From the NCBI GenBank assembly GCA_027625095.1, contig JAQBXN010000031.1, forward strand, positions 1-64,000: a stretch of 64,000 nt of DNA, read 5' to 3'. Made by a program: the position numbers and the translations under genes. The notes beneath the pieces are model-generated. The model was not told the DNA's origin and searched no databases. It worked only from the letters and a program-made list of their open reading frames with translations. This DNA comes from Planctomycetota bacterium (lineage in GTDB: Bacteria > Planctomycetota > PUPC01 > JACPCR01). Of this stretch, positions 9,101 to 15,821 are shown piece after piece; positions within the stretch are counted from its first letter, which is position 1, and every line of letters begins with the position of its first letter.

Positions 9101-9995
9101 GGTTCACCGTCCAGAGAATGGCCCTGGCGAGGAGCGCGAATTCATAGTCATACATCACCTTGTCGTGATTCCCGTCGGGATGCAGACGGTACGGCGTGAG
9201 CGAATTACTGTTGCGCCGCGCAACCGCCTCATCGAAGTAATCCAGGGCCAGGACTCGCCCCTCGCCGTGCTTGTGCGCGCAAATGTTCACGGAGGCCTGC
9301 GCAAATTGGTGACGCGGAATGCCCGTGAGTTCTTTGTATGCGCTATGCTCCTTCACGACATGCAACGGCATTACGTCGAGTGGTAATGCATGGAGGATAG
9401 AGTCGGCTGCCGCCGGGATAGAGTTGGTCTCAAAGAGGCTGCTGAATTGCGCATCAGTACCTCCAACATCCAGGGTTGAATGAAGCACCTCCTTCAGTCG
9501 ATTGGGCGACACGTAAACGAGACCCGACCCACGCTCGACGTGTTTGAGGATCAGGGCCTTCACGTCATCCGGAATGACCACCCACGATATCTTGGCGATG
9601 ACGATAGCATCATAATTGTGGCCAAGACTCAGCCTTCGCTGGGCGATGTCCTGCAAGACGAGCTTTGCCTTGACGCCCTGCAGCGGGGTGGCCGTCGGCC
9701 CCTCAGCATAACCTTCCGCCCACACACCAAACCCCGCGTTCATGATGACCGTATGGTGCAATTCCATTCGCTGCGACAACTCAATAACTTCGCGGGAATC
9801 CTTGTAAGGAATGATGAACAGCACATTGAGCTGCGCTCCTGCCAGGGGATTCGCCCATTTGAAATGAAAGGTTTCCAGCGTTCCGGGAAGGCGGTCGTAA
9901 GGCTGGTTCGGATCGATATAGCGTGGGGCTGACCAGGCCAATGAAGAGGCAATCGCGCTGAAGAGAAAGAAGTATCGGGTAAGGCGGAGTGTCAT
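6126..9995 (-). CDS. Large secreted GH42-like glycoside hydrolase-family protein
   Basis: A 1289-residue protein with a signal peptide (hydrophobic 8-21, then SAP). Residues about 50-260 resemble a class I glutamine-amidotransferase-like/ThuA-type fold (AQLNVLFIIPYKD, YDAIVIAKISWV). Then come beta-rich Ig-like segments (about 370-540). Around 560-930 is a TIM-barrel section with GH42 features: LTGENYLSGEF, then RFQQWCREQYGSDLAALNREW, the order used by family 42 beta-galactosidases (a region rather than proven catalysis). A second amidotransferase-like domain (about 950-1080, EGGLVIADNEPGTF) resembles the beta-galactosidase trimerisation domain. The C-terminus (about 1190-1289) is another beta sandwich. 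Predicted role: secreted or periplasmic glycan hydrolysis. It neighbours two carbohydrate-binding genes. The catalytic acids were not confirmed. Confidence 0.7.
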   Translation of the reverse strand: MTLRLTRYFFLFSAIASSLAWSAPRYIDPNQPYDRLPGTLETFHFKWANPLAGAQLNVLFIIPYKDSREVIELSQRMELHHTVIMNAGFGVWAEGYAEGPTATPLQGVKAKLVLQDIAQRRLSLGHNYDAIVIAKISWVVIPDDVKALILKHVERGSGLVYVSPNRLKEVLHSTLDVGGTDAQFSSLFETNSIPAAADSILHALPLDVMPLHVVKEHSAYKELTGIPRHQFAQASVNICAHKHGEGRVLALDYFDEAVARRNSNSLTPYRLHPDGNHDKVMYDYEFALLARAILWTVNRESDVALSLAMYAPNTELKQPAPDLEQQKRCWKSEQPKTVVDRDQLKDSKIAATLKFFDGDKRPPASFNLHLTLRDRAGEILVDNVQSLQIASGKPGFAEIFLPNLSRGTYLADARVTNAAGEVIDFMSRSFQVEAAHRVLSISADKDRYPEGETITGSIAFTESLTAGQSLSVTAVDTWGREANRGTLELADNRKQATYSLPVKNALTELWDIRCEIRDSKGLVDAKELPMPIPNWTFDEYMFMLIFSPTPGSGDWKGELHAQRLREFGINSTFTYLIYSKHEQFFHNARNHLRSVVYGEHLGEILDPSDHHVDLRTEQPQMDWAEVGRMARAIAETGERLDPKEFPHRRHFMSAEWLYNRAQQYKIASRFGTPYYTLTGENYLSGEFNGMENSGFGPTTTKRFQQWCREQYGSDLAALNREWNTSFKSWDEVRGILLRDADKLDQLPRWVDFRHFMRSRVWSQFFIDYTDMIRRYVPQATTGRVGHDHHDFTRYRKHMTSSKLYLGQRQNSEWHDAIIAELPQSMADDKNFLLAPQSMIRWTFDLEKEIHRKRWPWLVLFMGLNGFDWERGLSAETLGGEHCFTPDYSEPLPYFLDIAREVLFIQRGIGKLVIESKPHRNQVAMLWAPYNHYISRLNPFQPNGFSGTWLYNISTIGGAPSDCLALMNSLRIRPTIVAPEDLLNDGLQKRGFRALLLPYSKGMSVGEAEAIRKFVNEGGLVIADNEPGTFTEHGRKLDEPRLPDLFPTFSEIKVIHSGKGHAAYLPDILNGYIARLENCDYTGSDAVEALVKEYAGQNSPVELLWPNGLPRRDTLMRVFNNGSTRLVGLLRIITSEGKEPDETTMVLPAKYHVWDIRERTYHGYADRLNIRLDQHPRLFALLTSNINGMAVQSAVAKVPPGNEMMIKGSVEFGEAAKAMSEGIRHGIHIEVFSPEGKELEWFRGNHLFSGGAFEVKLPISFNAKPGRYRVIAEHVLTGSKAETTFDVEGK

Positions 9996-10305
9996 AGGCC
10001 TGGGTTTATTCCTGCGAAGTTTTCTTGTCGAAGGCGATGTTCGATCTGAACGCCTCTGAAATACTTCAATGAACTTTCATTCACAGCGCCCTGAGCGTCA
10101 ACTTCTAAGTTCTTGTCCCATCTCAAGACAACGAGGTCATAGAGGATCAGGTCGCCTGTCCCCTCATAACGGACTTTTGAACGATGGCAGTCCGGATCTG
10201 TAATCTTGATTTTGTGAACCACCTTCACCCGAGTATCGGGCGACTTCACCCTCACGATATCCGGGACGCCCTGGCTGAAGTATTGATTGCTGTGCTGAGA
10301 ATTTT
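9992..10305 (-). pseudogene. Truncated copy of the secreted protein gene at 13959-14570
   Basis: The frame reads SNQYFSQGVPDIVRVKSP, then VVHKIKITDPDC and KVRYEGTGDLILYDLVVL. It matches the last third of the protein at 13959-14570 (SNQYFSQGVPDIVKVNSP, VFHKIKITAPDC). Similarity ends abruptly near 10305, so the first two thirds are lost. The original stop after AVN is also gone and the frame runs on 25 residues to a stop overlapping the next gene's start. It has no credible start codon of its own. It lies in the same orientation as the intact copy, with the cassette region in between. Confidence 0.75.
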
Positions 10306-10632
10306 AGGTCCCAACCCGGATTGGGCGATTCTGCGGACGCCGAAATGGAATTCGTCGCTACGGAGTGCAGCTTTGCCGCGTGCAAATCACTCAATGCCCT
10401 GTTTCAACGGCGATACACATCACCCAGTTAGCGCTGAAGGTCCAGCAACGCCGCAATCCGCTTCATCTCGGAGTAACAGTCGGGTCTGCAACGCAAGATC
10501 GGAACAAACGACTCGTGACGGGACAGAGTCAACTCATAACATTCCTAAGTTCATGGCTCCAAGGAACACAAACGGCGTGGGATGCATCAGAGAAATTGCT
10601 GCGCCAATCGCGTTGCCGACGAGTCGTAGATA
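10306..10632. other. Gene-less stretch at the left end of the cassette region
   Basis: No reading frame here has protein-like composition or a recognisable motif on either strand. It contains an isolated GTTAGCG at about 10427 that could be a relic of a recombination-site end, but I could not find its partner arm. Most likely it is degraded cassette or flanking DNA. Confidence 0.4.
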
Positions 10633-10705
10633 GCGTAAACAGGACGCAAAGTCGCGCCTGTGCAACTACACAGGGGCAACTTCGCGTCTGTGCACACTGT
10701 TAGGC
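10633..10705 (+). other. attC-like recombination site A (integron cassette boundary)
   Basis: The site starts GCGTAAAC and ends GTTAGGC, close to the RYYYAAC...GTTRRRY consensus. Between them are two long imperfectly complementary arms, ACAGGACGCAAAGTCGCGCC and CACAGGGGCAACTTCGCGTC, with a one-base bulge. That is the folded-strand structure recognised by integron integrases. A cassette gene with its own ribosome site starts 20 bases after the cleavage point. Confidence 0.65.
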
Positions 10706-10725
10706 GGTTTGAACGGAGGAGCCCT

Positions 10726-11514
10726 ATGGCTGACCCAATTCCAGCAGTCCGCATTCTGCCCATGAGCACTGACGAACCCGAATTCGTGGGGAAACCGCAC
10801 GAGGAAGTGCAATCGCAGTTCTTTCTTTCCGACTTGCCGTCAGGCCAAGAGGGCCGATACTTCTACCGTACAAAAGGGCTGCACGCGGAACCTGGCACGG
10901 TCGTCCTGTTCCAGTACAAGAAGAGGATCATCGCGAGCGCGGTCTTCAAGGGACGTGAGACGTTCGATGAACCCAAGGATCAATACCACGGCGCCCTACG
11001 ATTCGACGTTGATTCAATCAGGGTCTTTGACCCTGTCGGTCCGGAAGTGCTTGGCGATCTATGGCCGGAAGAATTCAAGGGGTTCGGAAACGCAATGGCA
11101 CAACTCAATGCTGATGCCTACCCCGAATTCCAGCGACGGCTTACGGGCATCCGAGCGCCGATGGCTACTTTTGAGAATTGGAATGAGCGTTTTGCGCACT
11201 CCGTCACCGAAGCATTGCAGCGTAGCGCAGAGGAACGCAGCTCGCGCCTCGCGAAAGCACCACCCGTTCCGAAGCGAGTCACCGTCATTACAGCCGTATT
11301 TGAACGCAACCCCGACGTTATGGCGGAAGTCCTCACTCGTGCCGGTGGGATGTGCGAGCAGTGCAAATGCTCTGCGCCATTTCTTCGTCGTTCCGACGGG
11401 TCACCATACTTGGAGGTTCACCACAAGAAGGGGCTTGCCAAAGGCGGCGAGGACACCGTAGAGAATGCTGTCGCACTGTGTCCCAATTGCCATCGGCAAG
11501 CTCATTACGGCTAA
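10726..11514 (+). CDS. HNH endonuclease with N-terminal PUA/EVE-like domain
   Basis: A 262-residue protein, start ATG at 10726 with GGAGGA just upstream. The C-terminal HNH nuclease is complete: zinc cysteines C210-x2-C213 and C252-x2-C255, H232-H233 in LEVHHKKG, N247 and H256. The N-terminal half has a beta-rich segment, GTVVLFQYKKRIIASAVF (57-74) then FDVDSIRVFDPV (93-104). This suggests a PUA/EVE/ASCH-like fold of the sort that reads modified bases, but the assignment is inference. A reader domain plus HNH would make it a candidate modification-dependent (type IV-like) restriction enzyme. The stop codon TAA lies inside the GCTAAC core of the following attC-like site, as is usual for integron cassette genes. 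Confidence 0.8.
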   Translation: MADPIPAVRILPMSTDEPEFVGKPHEEVQSQFFLSDLPSGQEGRYFYRTKGLHAEPGTVVLFQYKKRIIASAVFKGRETFDEPKDQYHGALRFDVDSIRVFDPVGPEVLGDLWPEEFKGFGNAMAQLNADAYPEFQRRLTGIRAPMATFENWNERFAHSVTEALQRSAEERSSRLAKAPPVPKRVTVITAVFERNPDVMAEVLTRAGGMCEQCKCSAPFLRRSDGSPYLEVHHKKGLAKGGEDTVENAVALCPNCHRQAHYG

Positions 11515-11580
11515 CAATCGCTTCAGCGAGATCGCCTCCGAAGGTAGCCGACTCGTTGAGGAGGACTTCACTTAGCAGGC
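11510..11580 (+). other. attC-like site B (degenerate)
   Basis: Begins GCTAAC, containing the stop codon of the HNH gene, and ends near CTTAGCAGGC. Complementarity is patchy: GCTAA pairs with TTAGC and TCAGCGAG with CTCGTTGA, with GCCTCC and GGAGGA nearer the centre. Position and the embedded stop support a cassette boundary; the arms are weaker than at sites A and C. Confidence 0.45.
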
Positions 11581-11592
11581 GGAGGACAACCA

Positions 11593-11964
11593 ATGTGGGT
11601 CTTTACCAAACACGGGTTCTTCAGCGCGGTTTGCGCTCGGCAGGGAAGTGGCAAGCACGGGCAGCCCGTCGATCCGAACCGCATCATGGTCCGGGCGCGG
11701 GTCCGTGCCCATCTCGAAGCCCTGAAGAAGCGGTTTCCCGATCTGCTCGGCCAGTGTGAGATTCAGGAGTTCGCCGGGACCGACTACGCCTTCCGCATCT
11801 TCGTTGCGAAGCCGGTGTGGTCGCAGGTGCTGACGGCACTGGCCGAGGAAACCGACTACGATAACTTCAAGTCCGAAGTGGCCAGCTATCAGGGAAAGAC
11901 GGGAGCGGCTTACGAGCGTTCGCTGCATGACGTATGGTCGGTGATGTACAAGCTGCAAAAGTGA
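11593..11964 (+). CDS. Small conserved cassette protein, function unknown
   Basis: A 123-residue soluble protein opening with MWVFTKHGFFS. Later segments are MVRARVRAHLEAL, GTDYAFRIFV and NFKSEVASYQG, ending in DVWSVMY. I recognise the pattern from short uncharacterised proteins of environmental bacteria but know no function. It has no signal peptide, membrane helix or catalytic motif. The start codon is preceded by GGCGGAGG. It is bounded on both sides by attC-like sites and is probably a one-gene integron cassette. Confidence 0.75.
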   Translation: MWVFTKHGFFSAVCARQGSGKHGQPVDPNRIMVRARVRAHLEALKKRFPDLLGQCEIQEFAGTDYAFRIFVAKPVWSQVLTALAEETDYDNFKSEVASYQGKTGAAYERSLHDVWSVMYKLQK

Positions 11965-11979
11965 TCGAAGGCCAGCGCC

Positions 11980-12043
11980 GCCGAACAACCGGTTGCAGCG
12001 GACGGTCCGCTGCGCGGCCCGCCGCTGAACCGGAGCGTTATGC
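11980..12043 (+). other. attC-like site C
   Basis: This is the best-formed of the recombination-site candidates. It starts GCCGAAC and ends GTTATGC. The arms AACCGGTTGCAGCGG and CCGCTGAACCGG pair with one extrahelical G, and the central part (GGTCCGCTGCGCGGCCCGCC) is itself partly self-complementary. It lies directly between the stop of the 123-residue gene and the PIN-domain gene. Confidence 0.75.
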
Positions 12044-12076
12044 CGCCAAAGTCGCAACCGACGATGGTTACAATCC

Positions 12077-12550
12077 ATGAGCGCAACAGTCTATCTTGAG
12101 ACAAGTATCTTCGGATACCTCGCCTCTCGGCCGAACCGTGACTTGATCACAGCTGCCAATCAACAACTCACACGAGATTGGTGGGACGAGCATCGCGAGC
12201 AATACGATCTGTACGTATCGGAAACCGTCGTGGCTGAGTGCAGCGTGGGTGATCTTCAAGCGGCCCAAGAGCGTCTTGAGGCAATCGGCGATATCCCCAT
12301 TCTGAATGTCACCGAAGACGCGGAGAATCTGGCCAATGAATTGGTGAAGCAGGTTCCGCTTCCTGAAAACGCCGAAGTTGATGCGTTACACATCGCTACC
12401 GCACCGGTGAACGGAATCAACTTTTTGTTAACGTGGAATTGTGCTCATATTGCTAATGCTGCACTGCAACCACAGATCGAAGCGATTTGCCGATCAGCAG
12501 GATTTGAACCGCCGACGATTTGTACTCAGCAACAACTGATGGAGGATTGA
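12077..12550 (+). CDS. PIN-domain ribonuclease toxin (VapC-like)
   Basis: A 157-residue PIN-domain protein. The usual acidic sites are visible: E8 in YLETSIFGYL (Glu in place of the more common Asp), E54 in VVAECS, D102 in VDALHIA, and the TWN motif at 119-121. PIN proteins of this type are RNases that act as the toxin of type II toxin-antitoxin pairs. The partner gene starts 4 bases after its stop, arguing for co-translation. The pair appears to form a single cassette between attC-like sites C and D. Confidence 0.82.
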   Translation: MSATVYLETSIFGYLASRPNRDLITAANQQLTRDWWDEHREQYDLYVSETVVAECSVGDLQAAQERLEAIGDIPILNVTEDAENLANELVKQVPLPENAEVDALHIATAPVNGINFLLTWNCAHIANAALQPQIEAICRSAGFEPPTICTQQQLMED

Positions 12551-12554
12551 TCCA

Positions 12555-12743
12555 ATGTGGCGAGACCCAATCGTTGAAGAAATACGACAATTGCGCCAAC
12601 AATATGCCGCACAGTTCAACCATAACCTGAAGGCTATTTGCGAGGATTTGCGCGAAAGACAGAAGAAGGGCAATCGTAAGGTTGTCACATTGCCGCCAAG
12701 ACCCCCACGGCAAGTCAAAACTGATGGCCAGCCCGCGGCATAA
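12555..12743 (+). CDS. Small partner protein of the PIN toxin (putative antitoxin)
   Basis: A 62-residue protein (opening MWRDPIVEEIRQLRQQYA, proline- and lysine-rich end) directly downstream of the PIN gene. Similar small proteins are regularly found beside PIN genes of this subtype, so an antitoxin role is inferred from position; no DNA-binding fold is evident. Its TAA stop lies within GGCATAAC, the left core of an attC-like remnant, again a cassette hallmark. Confidence 0.7.
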   Translation: MWRDPIVEEIRQLRQQYAAQFNHNLKAICEDLRERQKKGNRKVVTLPPRPPRQVKTDGQPAA

Positions 12744-12757
12744 CTCTGACGTTATCC
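12737..12757 (+). other. attC-like remnant D (arms deleted)
   Basis: GGCATAAC is followed after six bases by GTTATCC. These look like the two outer cores of an attC site with the internal stem lost. Too short to act as a recombination site as it stands. Confidence 0.4.
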
Positions 12758-12846
12758 GTGCCAACCGTGACCGTCGCGACTCAATTCCATATCTGAGATG
12801 ATTCTTAGAAACACTGCAACGGATTTGAAGGAGTAGACTCAGGAGC

Positions 12847-13077
12847 GTTAAAGAACGTATCTCAGCACAGCTTGAGCATTTGGCTGAGGCCGAGCTCGAA
12901 GAGATTGCCAAATACGTCGCTTACCTCAAGTTCAGAACAAAGGCGCAGAAAACTCTGATTCCCAGCCAAGATGAATTGGCTGCCCTCTACGGCCAGGCGG
13001 CTGACGAGGATGTGGAATTGGCCGAAGCCGGCATGAGTGACTATGCGGAGCGCATGCCGGCCGCGGATACGAAGTGA
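12847..13077 (+). CDS. Antitoxin-like protein of a MazF/PemK pair
   Basis: The protein-like frame begins KERISAQLEHLAEAELEEI and ends about 76 residues later with MPAADTK. It resembles small antitoxins encoded just before MazF/PemK toxins. No ATG, GTG or TTG opens the full frame: the expected start position at 12847 is GTT, preceded by a good AGGAG. The first standard start is TTG at 12880, which would give 65 residues and drop the first helix. A single G-to-T change from GTG would explain this. The stop TGA overlaps a GTG that opens the MazF remnant. Confidence 0.55.
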   Translation, partial: VKERISAQLEHLAEAELEEIAKYVAYLKFRTKAQKTLIPSQDELAALYGQAADEDVELAEAGMSDYAERMPAADTK

Positions 13078-13121
13078 CTGTTCATCGCGGCGAAGTCTAG
13101 TTGGCTGATTTGAACCCCGTT
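13074..13121 (+). pseudogene. MazF/PemK toxin, 16-codon remnant with internal amber stop
   Basis: Starting at the GTG that overlaps the antitoxin stop by four bases, the frame reads MTVHRGEV, then TAG, then LADLNPV. With Trp (TGG) at the TAG this is the standard MazF/PemK N-terminus (RGEVWLADLNPV). After residue 16 the frame passes into an unrelated hydrophobic protein. The toxin is therefore doubly dead: nonsense mutation plus loss of about 100 residues. Confidence 0.7.
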
Positions 13122-13463
13122 CTGGTTTTGACCGGCTGTGTGCTGGGTTTGGTTTGTGTGGTACGTCTTCAGCACAGTTGGCCTTGTACCTTCGACTTCT
13201 ACGGCGCCTTTGCGGGCCTGATGATGGTATTCGTCGCTCACTGGATTGGCAGCCTTCGTCGTCCACAAGGCTGGCTTCGAGTCTTAGGCACAATCGTCGG
13301 ATTCTCAGCAACCGCGGCCTATGTGCTGATTCTCAAATTCCTGACCGACCGGATAGGAGTGTTTGTCTTTCCTGTCGGAAAGCTGGCGCTTTTTGCGTTC
13401 CTAATTGTTGTCATTCGTCGCTTCAGAGTTGTGCCAATAGGCAAGCCGGAAAATAGTTCTTAA
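13101..13463 (+). CDS. Small multi-spanning membrane protein, function unknown
   Basis: Up to 120 residues, three or four predicted membrane segments (about 8-20, 33-50, 61-79, 91-105) and a basic C-terminus. The nominal TTG start and first seven residues (ADLNPV) belong to the MazF remnant. A GTG at 13140 or a TTG at 13128 may be the real start, or the frame may be an in-frame relic. No motif recognised. It is the last plausible gene of the cassette region. Confidence 0.45.
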   Translation: MADLNPVLVLTGCVLGLVCVVRLQHSWPCTFDFYGAFAGLMMVFVAHWIGSLRRPQGWLRVLGTIVGFSATAAYVLILKFLTDRIGVFVFPVGKLALFAFLIVVIRRFRVVPIGKPENSS

Positions 13464-13697
13464 CCAGAGCCATGCAGGCGACGCCGAGCAATTGCCGGGT
13501 TGCAGTTTCGGTCTTGCTTTTGGCTCCGGGGCCGCCATATGGCCAGGCCTCCATTTGCCATTTACCTTGCTTCAGTTTGGATCGGAGCTTTTTGTCGCTC
13601 TGGAGCGCAGCCTCGCCCCTGATCGAGCCGCAGAAAGGAATGCGGGGCGTCCGGCAGATCGAAGCCTTCAGACTCGGCAGGTGACATCCTCCTGCCA

Positions 13698-13845
13698 TCA
13701 CGCCAGCACGTCCTTGATCACGTGTCCGTGCACGTCGGTCAGCCGCCGTTGGATGCCGTTGTGGTAGAACGTCAGTAGCGCGTGGTCGATACCGAGGAGG
13801 TGCAGGATGGTTCGGAGCGACGAAGTCGCCCCGAAAGCGCCATAA
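13698..13845 (-). pseudogene. DUF1501 protein, C-terminal fragment
   Basis: Read on the minus strand: [17 protein letters not shown], then [19 protein letters not shown] and VLA before a stop. That is the characteristic end of DUF1501 (sulfatase-superfamily, Tat-exported) proteins common in Planctomycetota and relatives. The frame is closed by a stop about 20 codons upstream, so only roughly 45 residues of a protein of about 450 survive. The rest of 13464-13958 has no gene I can support. Confidence 0.7.
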
Positions 13846-13958
13846 CTGTCGCACTACAAAGGGTGCTTGCCAGGCTAGGATTCAGCCTACAATTCAGAGC
13901 CCCTTTCAAATGCTTTCTTCAAATCGAAGATCTTTTTTAAGTTTGAGCCCCCTTGGGC

Positions 13959-14570
13959 CTAATTGACCACTCCTGTCAAATCAGCTTGTAATTCTTCGGT
14001 CCATTTGAGAACAATCAGGTCATCCAGTGTCAGATCGCCGGTGCCTTCAAAACGCACTTTAGCGCGGTAGCAGTCAGGGGCTGTGATTTTGATCTTGTGA
14101 AAAACTTTCACCCATTCGTCTGGTGAGTTCACTTTTACGATATCAGGAACTCCCTGGCTGAAATACTGATTACTGCTGTTCATAAGGAACAGGATGAATC
14201 GTGCTGAGCCCTTGCCCTTGACAAAGTATCGGATGTAGATGCTCTCGCCGGTCCTGGCGCTGAACTGGTCTTGCAGAAAAAAACCGCCATCCACGCGAAA
14301 GGCGCGTTTGCCCGAATGGACTTCCTTGCCGGCTTCGCCTTCCACAGTGGCCAGCCGTCTCGTCTTGCCTGAAATCTGGTCGAAGTTTGATGGTATCTCG
14401 CCGATAAAACGACCTGAAAATTTAACCCCGTCTTTGACAGGTCTCAGAAAATAGCCTCCGGTAAGATCGATGTCACGTGTTTCTTCAAAGCCACCGTTCT
14501 TCACCAGGCTTTGGGAAAGAAGCGGATCATCGGCTCTGACGTTTGCAGCGATCAGGAATAACAGGATCAC
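13959..14570 (-). CDS. Secreted beta-sandwich (carbohydrate-binding-like) protein
   Basis: A 203-residue protein starting at a GTG (14570), with a short hydrophobic leader (ILLFLIAANVRA) followed by mature sequence. SLVKNGGFEETRD near 21-33 is the usual opening of CBM/discoidin-like jelly-roll domains in secreted proteins. Later beta strands (GKRAFRVDGGFF, YIRYFVKGKG, DLTLDDLIVL) fit. It binds ligand rather than catalyses, as far as can be seen. A truncated copy of its C-terminal third lies at 9992-10305. The M29 aminopeptidase gene is divergent, 122 bases away. Confidence 0.65.
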   Translation of the reverse strand: MILLFLIAANVRADDPLLSQSLVKNGGFEETRDIDLTGGYFLRPVKDGVKFSGRFIGEIPSNFDQISGKTRRLATVEGEAGKEVHSGKRAFRVDGGFFLQDQFSARTGESIYIRYFVKGKGSARFILFLMNSSNQYFSQGVPDIVKVNSPDEWVKVFHKIKITAPDCYRAKVRFEGTGDLTLDDLIVLKWTEELQADLTGVVN

Positions 14571-14692
14571 GATCTCAAGAGAATTCCAGGAACAAAATTG
14601 GTACAGTCGTTCGGGGAAGAGACTGCCTGCTCAAGGCACTCTTAGCAATCGAACAAAACTGCCATCAAACTTCAACAGAGACGCCAATACTC

Positions 14693-15811
14693 ATGGATTC
14701 CAGAATCACCAGACTCGCTGACCTGCTTGTAAATTATTCCACCAAGGCCCAACCCGGCGAAAGATTACTCATTGAAATGTTTGGCTTTTCGCCGCTCCCC
14801 CTTTTGAAAGACGTTATCTCTATTGCAACAAAGAAGGGGGTCATCGTTCATCATCAAATCTATGAGAACGCAGCCACTCGCCGATTTCTACTCGACGCAA
14901 CGGACGAGCAGATTGCCGACCAGGCCACCCACGCCCTCCAGCGAATGAAGGACATGGATTGCTACATCGGCGTCCGCAGCGGCGAAAATCTCGCCGAGAT
15001 GTCTGACATCCCAGCCGACCGCATGAAGGCATATCAGAACCTGGTCGTCACCCCTGTGCACCTGGAGGAGCGGGTCAAGAACACACGCTGGTGCGTGCTT
15101 CGCTGGCCGAACGCGTCGATGGCCCAGCAGGCCAATCAGCCGGTCGAGGTGTTCGAAGATTTTTACTTCAAGGTCTGCACCCTCGATTACTCAAAGATGA
15201 ACGATGCCATGGTTCCACTTTCCGAAAAGATGGCGGCGGCCGATCAAGTACACATCAAGGCCCCGGGCACAGATCTTCGCTTTTCTATAAAAGGAATCCC
15301 CAACCAACCATGTTCTGGCTCACACAACATTCCTGACGGCGAACTCTTCACCGCGCCCATCAAGGATTCCGTGAACGGAACCATCATCTACAACGCTGGG
15401 GCGACCCACGAGAGTGTGACCTACTCCGAAATCTGTCTTACTTTTGAGAATGGCAAGATCGTCAAAGCGGAGTCTCCCGAAAACTCCGACAAGCTGAACT
15501 CGGTTTTGGATCGTGACGAAGGAGCACGATACGTGGGCGAGTTTTCGTTTGGCTTCAATCCGCACATCCTGCACCCGATGAAGGATACGCTCTTCGACGA
15601 AAAGATTGCCGGCAGCATCCACATGGCAATGGGACAGGCGTACGAAGAATGCGACAACGGCAACAAATCCATGGTTCATTGGGACATGGTTCATATTCAA
15701 CGCCCGGAATACGGCGGCGGCGAGGTTTATTTCGACGGTGAATTGATCCGAAAAGATGGTTTGTTCGTGCTGCCGGAGTTGGAGGCACTTAACCCAGAGA
15801 ATCTGGCTTGA
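14693..15811 (+). CDS. Aminopeptidase, M29 family
   Basis: A 372-residue cytoplasmic metallo-aminopeptidase of the thermophilic aminopeptidase/AmpS (M29) family. Family segments are visible: GERLLIEMFG near the N-terminus, GELFTAP (about 223-229), VGEFSFGFNP (about 281-290) and the metal ligands in GSIHMAMGQAY (His near 308) and MVHWDMV (His and Asp near 328-330). It removes N-terminal residues from peptides with a two-metal centre. The frame stays open upstream to 14543, but that sequence overlaps the divergent gene's promoter region and is not family-like, so the ATG at 14693 is chosen. Confidence 0.88.
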   Translation: MDSRITRLADLLVNYSTKAQPGERLLIEMFGFSPLPLLKDVISIATKKGVIVHHQIYENAATRRFLLDATDEQIADQATHALQRMKDMDCYIGVRSGENLAEMSDIPADRMKAYQNLVVTPVHLEERVKNTRWCVLRWPNASMAQQANQPVEVFEDFYFKVCTLDYSKMNDAMVPLSEKMAAADQVHIKAPGTDLRFSIKGIPNQPCSGSHNIPDGELFTAPIKDSVNGTIIYNAGATHESVTYSEICLTFENGKIVKAESPENSDKLNSVLDRDEGARYVGEFSFGFNPHILHPMKDTLFDEKIAGSIHMAMGQAYEECDNGNKSMVHWDMVHIQRPEYGGGEVYFDGELIRKDGLFVLPELEALNPENLA

Positions 15812-15821
15812 GGCAGTCATG

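Noticed and set aside
10306..10632. Integron integrase or attI site next to the cassettes
   Set aside because: No frame on either strand shows tyrosine-recombinase motifs, and no promoter-like attI arrangement could be made out.
13423..13854. Long minus-strand frame opposite the end of the cassette region
   Set aside because: Its composition is not protein-like and a different frame of the same strand carries the recognisable DUF1501 remnant.
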